From Collimonas fungivorans (GTDB lineage: Bacteria; Pseudomonadota; Gammaproteobacteria; Burkholderiales; Burkholderiaceae_D), in the NCBI RefSeq assembly GCF_001584145.1, contig NZ_CP013232.1, positions 1,364,001 through 1,428,000 on the forward strand: a DNA stretch of 64,000 nt, in the 5' to 3' direction. How positions within the stretch are numbered: position 1 is the stretch's first letter; every line of letters starts with the position of its first letter. The notes below the pieces were generated by a model. That model saw nothing but the letters and a program-made list of their open reading frames with translations. It was not told the origin of the DNA and made no database searches. Made by a program: the position numbers and the translations under genes. Below, one piece after another: positions 63,928 through 64,000 of this stretch.

Positions 63928-64000
63928 TCATTGCGCTTTTAGAATTTTTCCGTTTTCGGAAATTACGTCGTTTTCGAAAATATATTTCACATTCCGCCCC
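63928..64000 (-). CDS. 3' end of a gene running off the window
   Basis: On the minus strand the frame open from the window edge reads RNVKYIFENDVISENGKILK, then AQ and a stop codon at 63928-63930. A plausible natural C-terminus, but only 24 codons are visible, and the product is unknown. Confidence 0.3.
   Translation of the reverse strand, partial: GRNVKYIFENDVISENGKILKAQ

Overview
The window looks like a beta-proteobacterial chromosome, most likely Burkholderiales/Oxalobacteraceae (Collimonas- or Herbaspirillum-like). This is an inference from the GC-rich core genes (an FtsK translocase, a large TonB-dependent receptor), the LuxR/TPS gene style, and an E. coli-type LexA box. No rRNA, complete tRNA or CRISPR array was seen.

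Layout. (1) 1-8770 is core-like: the barrel end of an autotransporter, an FtsK/SpoIIIE DNA translocase (minus), a TonB-dependent receptor with TTTGTAAC repeats at exact 20-bp spacing upstream, and an unrecognised acidic protein, closed by a strong terminator. (2) 8781-20648 is a genomic island bounded by two near-identical ~50-bp copies of the 3' half of a CAT-anticodon tRNA gene (att sites). It carries an AbiH-family protein, an iteron-rich intergenic region, a two-gene trypsin-like protease operon behind a perfect LexA box, an orphan T6SS cassette (VgrG, GH19 peptidoglycan hydrolase, candidate immunity protein), a GIY-YIG-like protein beside a HEPN/TOPRIM protein, and an integrase remnant ending next to the right att. 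(3) From 20649 a second, satellite-like island begins: tyrosine integrase, HNH nuclease, AlpA regulator, primase/SF3 helicase and an IS256 remnant. It leads into a tightly coupled seven-gene minus-strand operon at 27452-39920: HTH protein, SNF2 helicase, shrunken KilA-N protein, AIPR protein, type III-like DNA methyltransferase, TrlF-type PHP-ATPase and type III-like Res helicase-nuclease. An Mrr-type endonuclease follows. (4) 42393-64000 is a contact-dependent-inhibition/two-partner-secretion locus: a LuxR regulator, a TpsB transporter, a surface lipoprotein and a 3813-residue TpsA/CdiA exoprotein with a RES-like C-terminal toxin. An overlapping candidate immunity gene follows, then a graveyard of orphan modules (FHA fragment, Xre paralogue, zinc-ribbon repeat protein, small secreted proteins).

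How the parts work together. The two tandem islands look like a tRNA-anchored hot spot where anti-phage functions (AbiH, HEPN-TOPRIM, SOS-driven protease, type III-like composite operon, Mrr, HNH) and inter-bacterial weapons (T6SS cassette, CDI) accumulate. The strongest candidates for an undescribed system are the seven-gene coupled operon, the LexA-controlled protease pair, and the GIY-YIG-like/HEPN-TOPRIM pair. All functions are inferred from motifs read by eye, without database searches.
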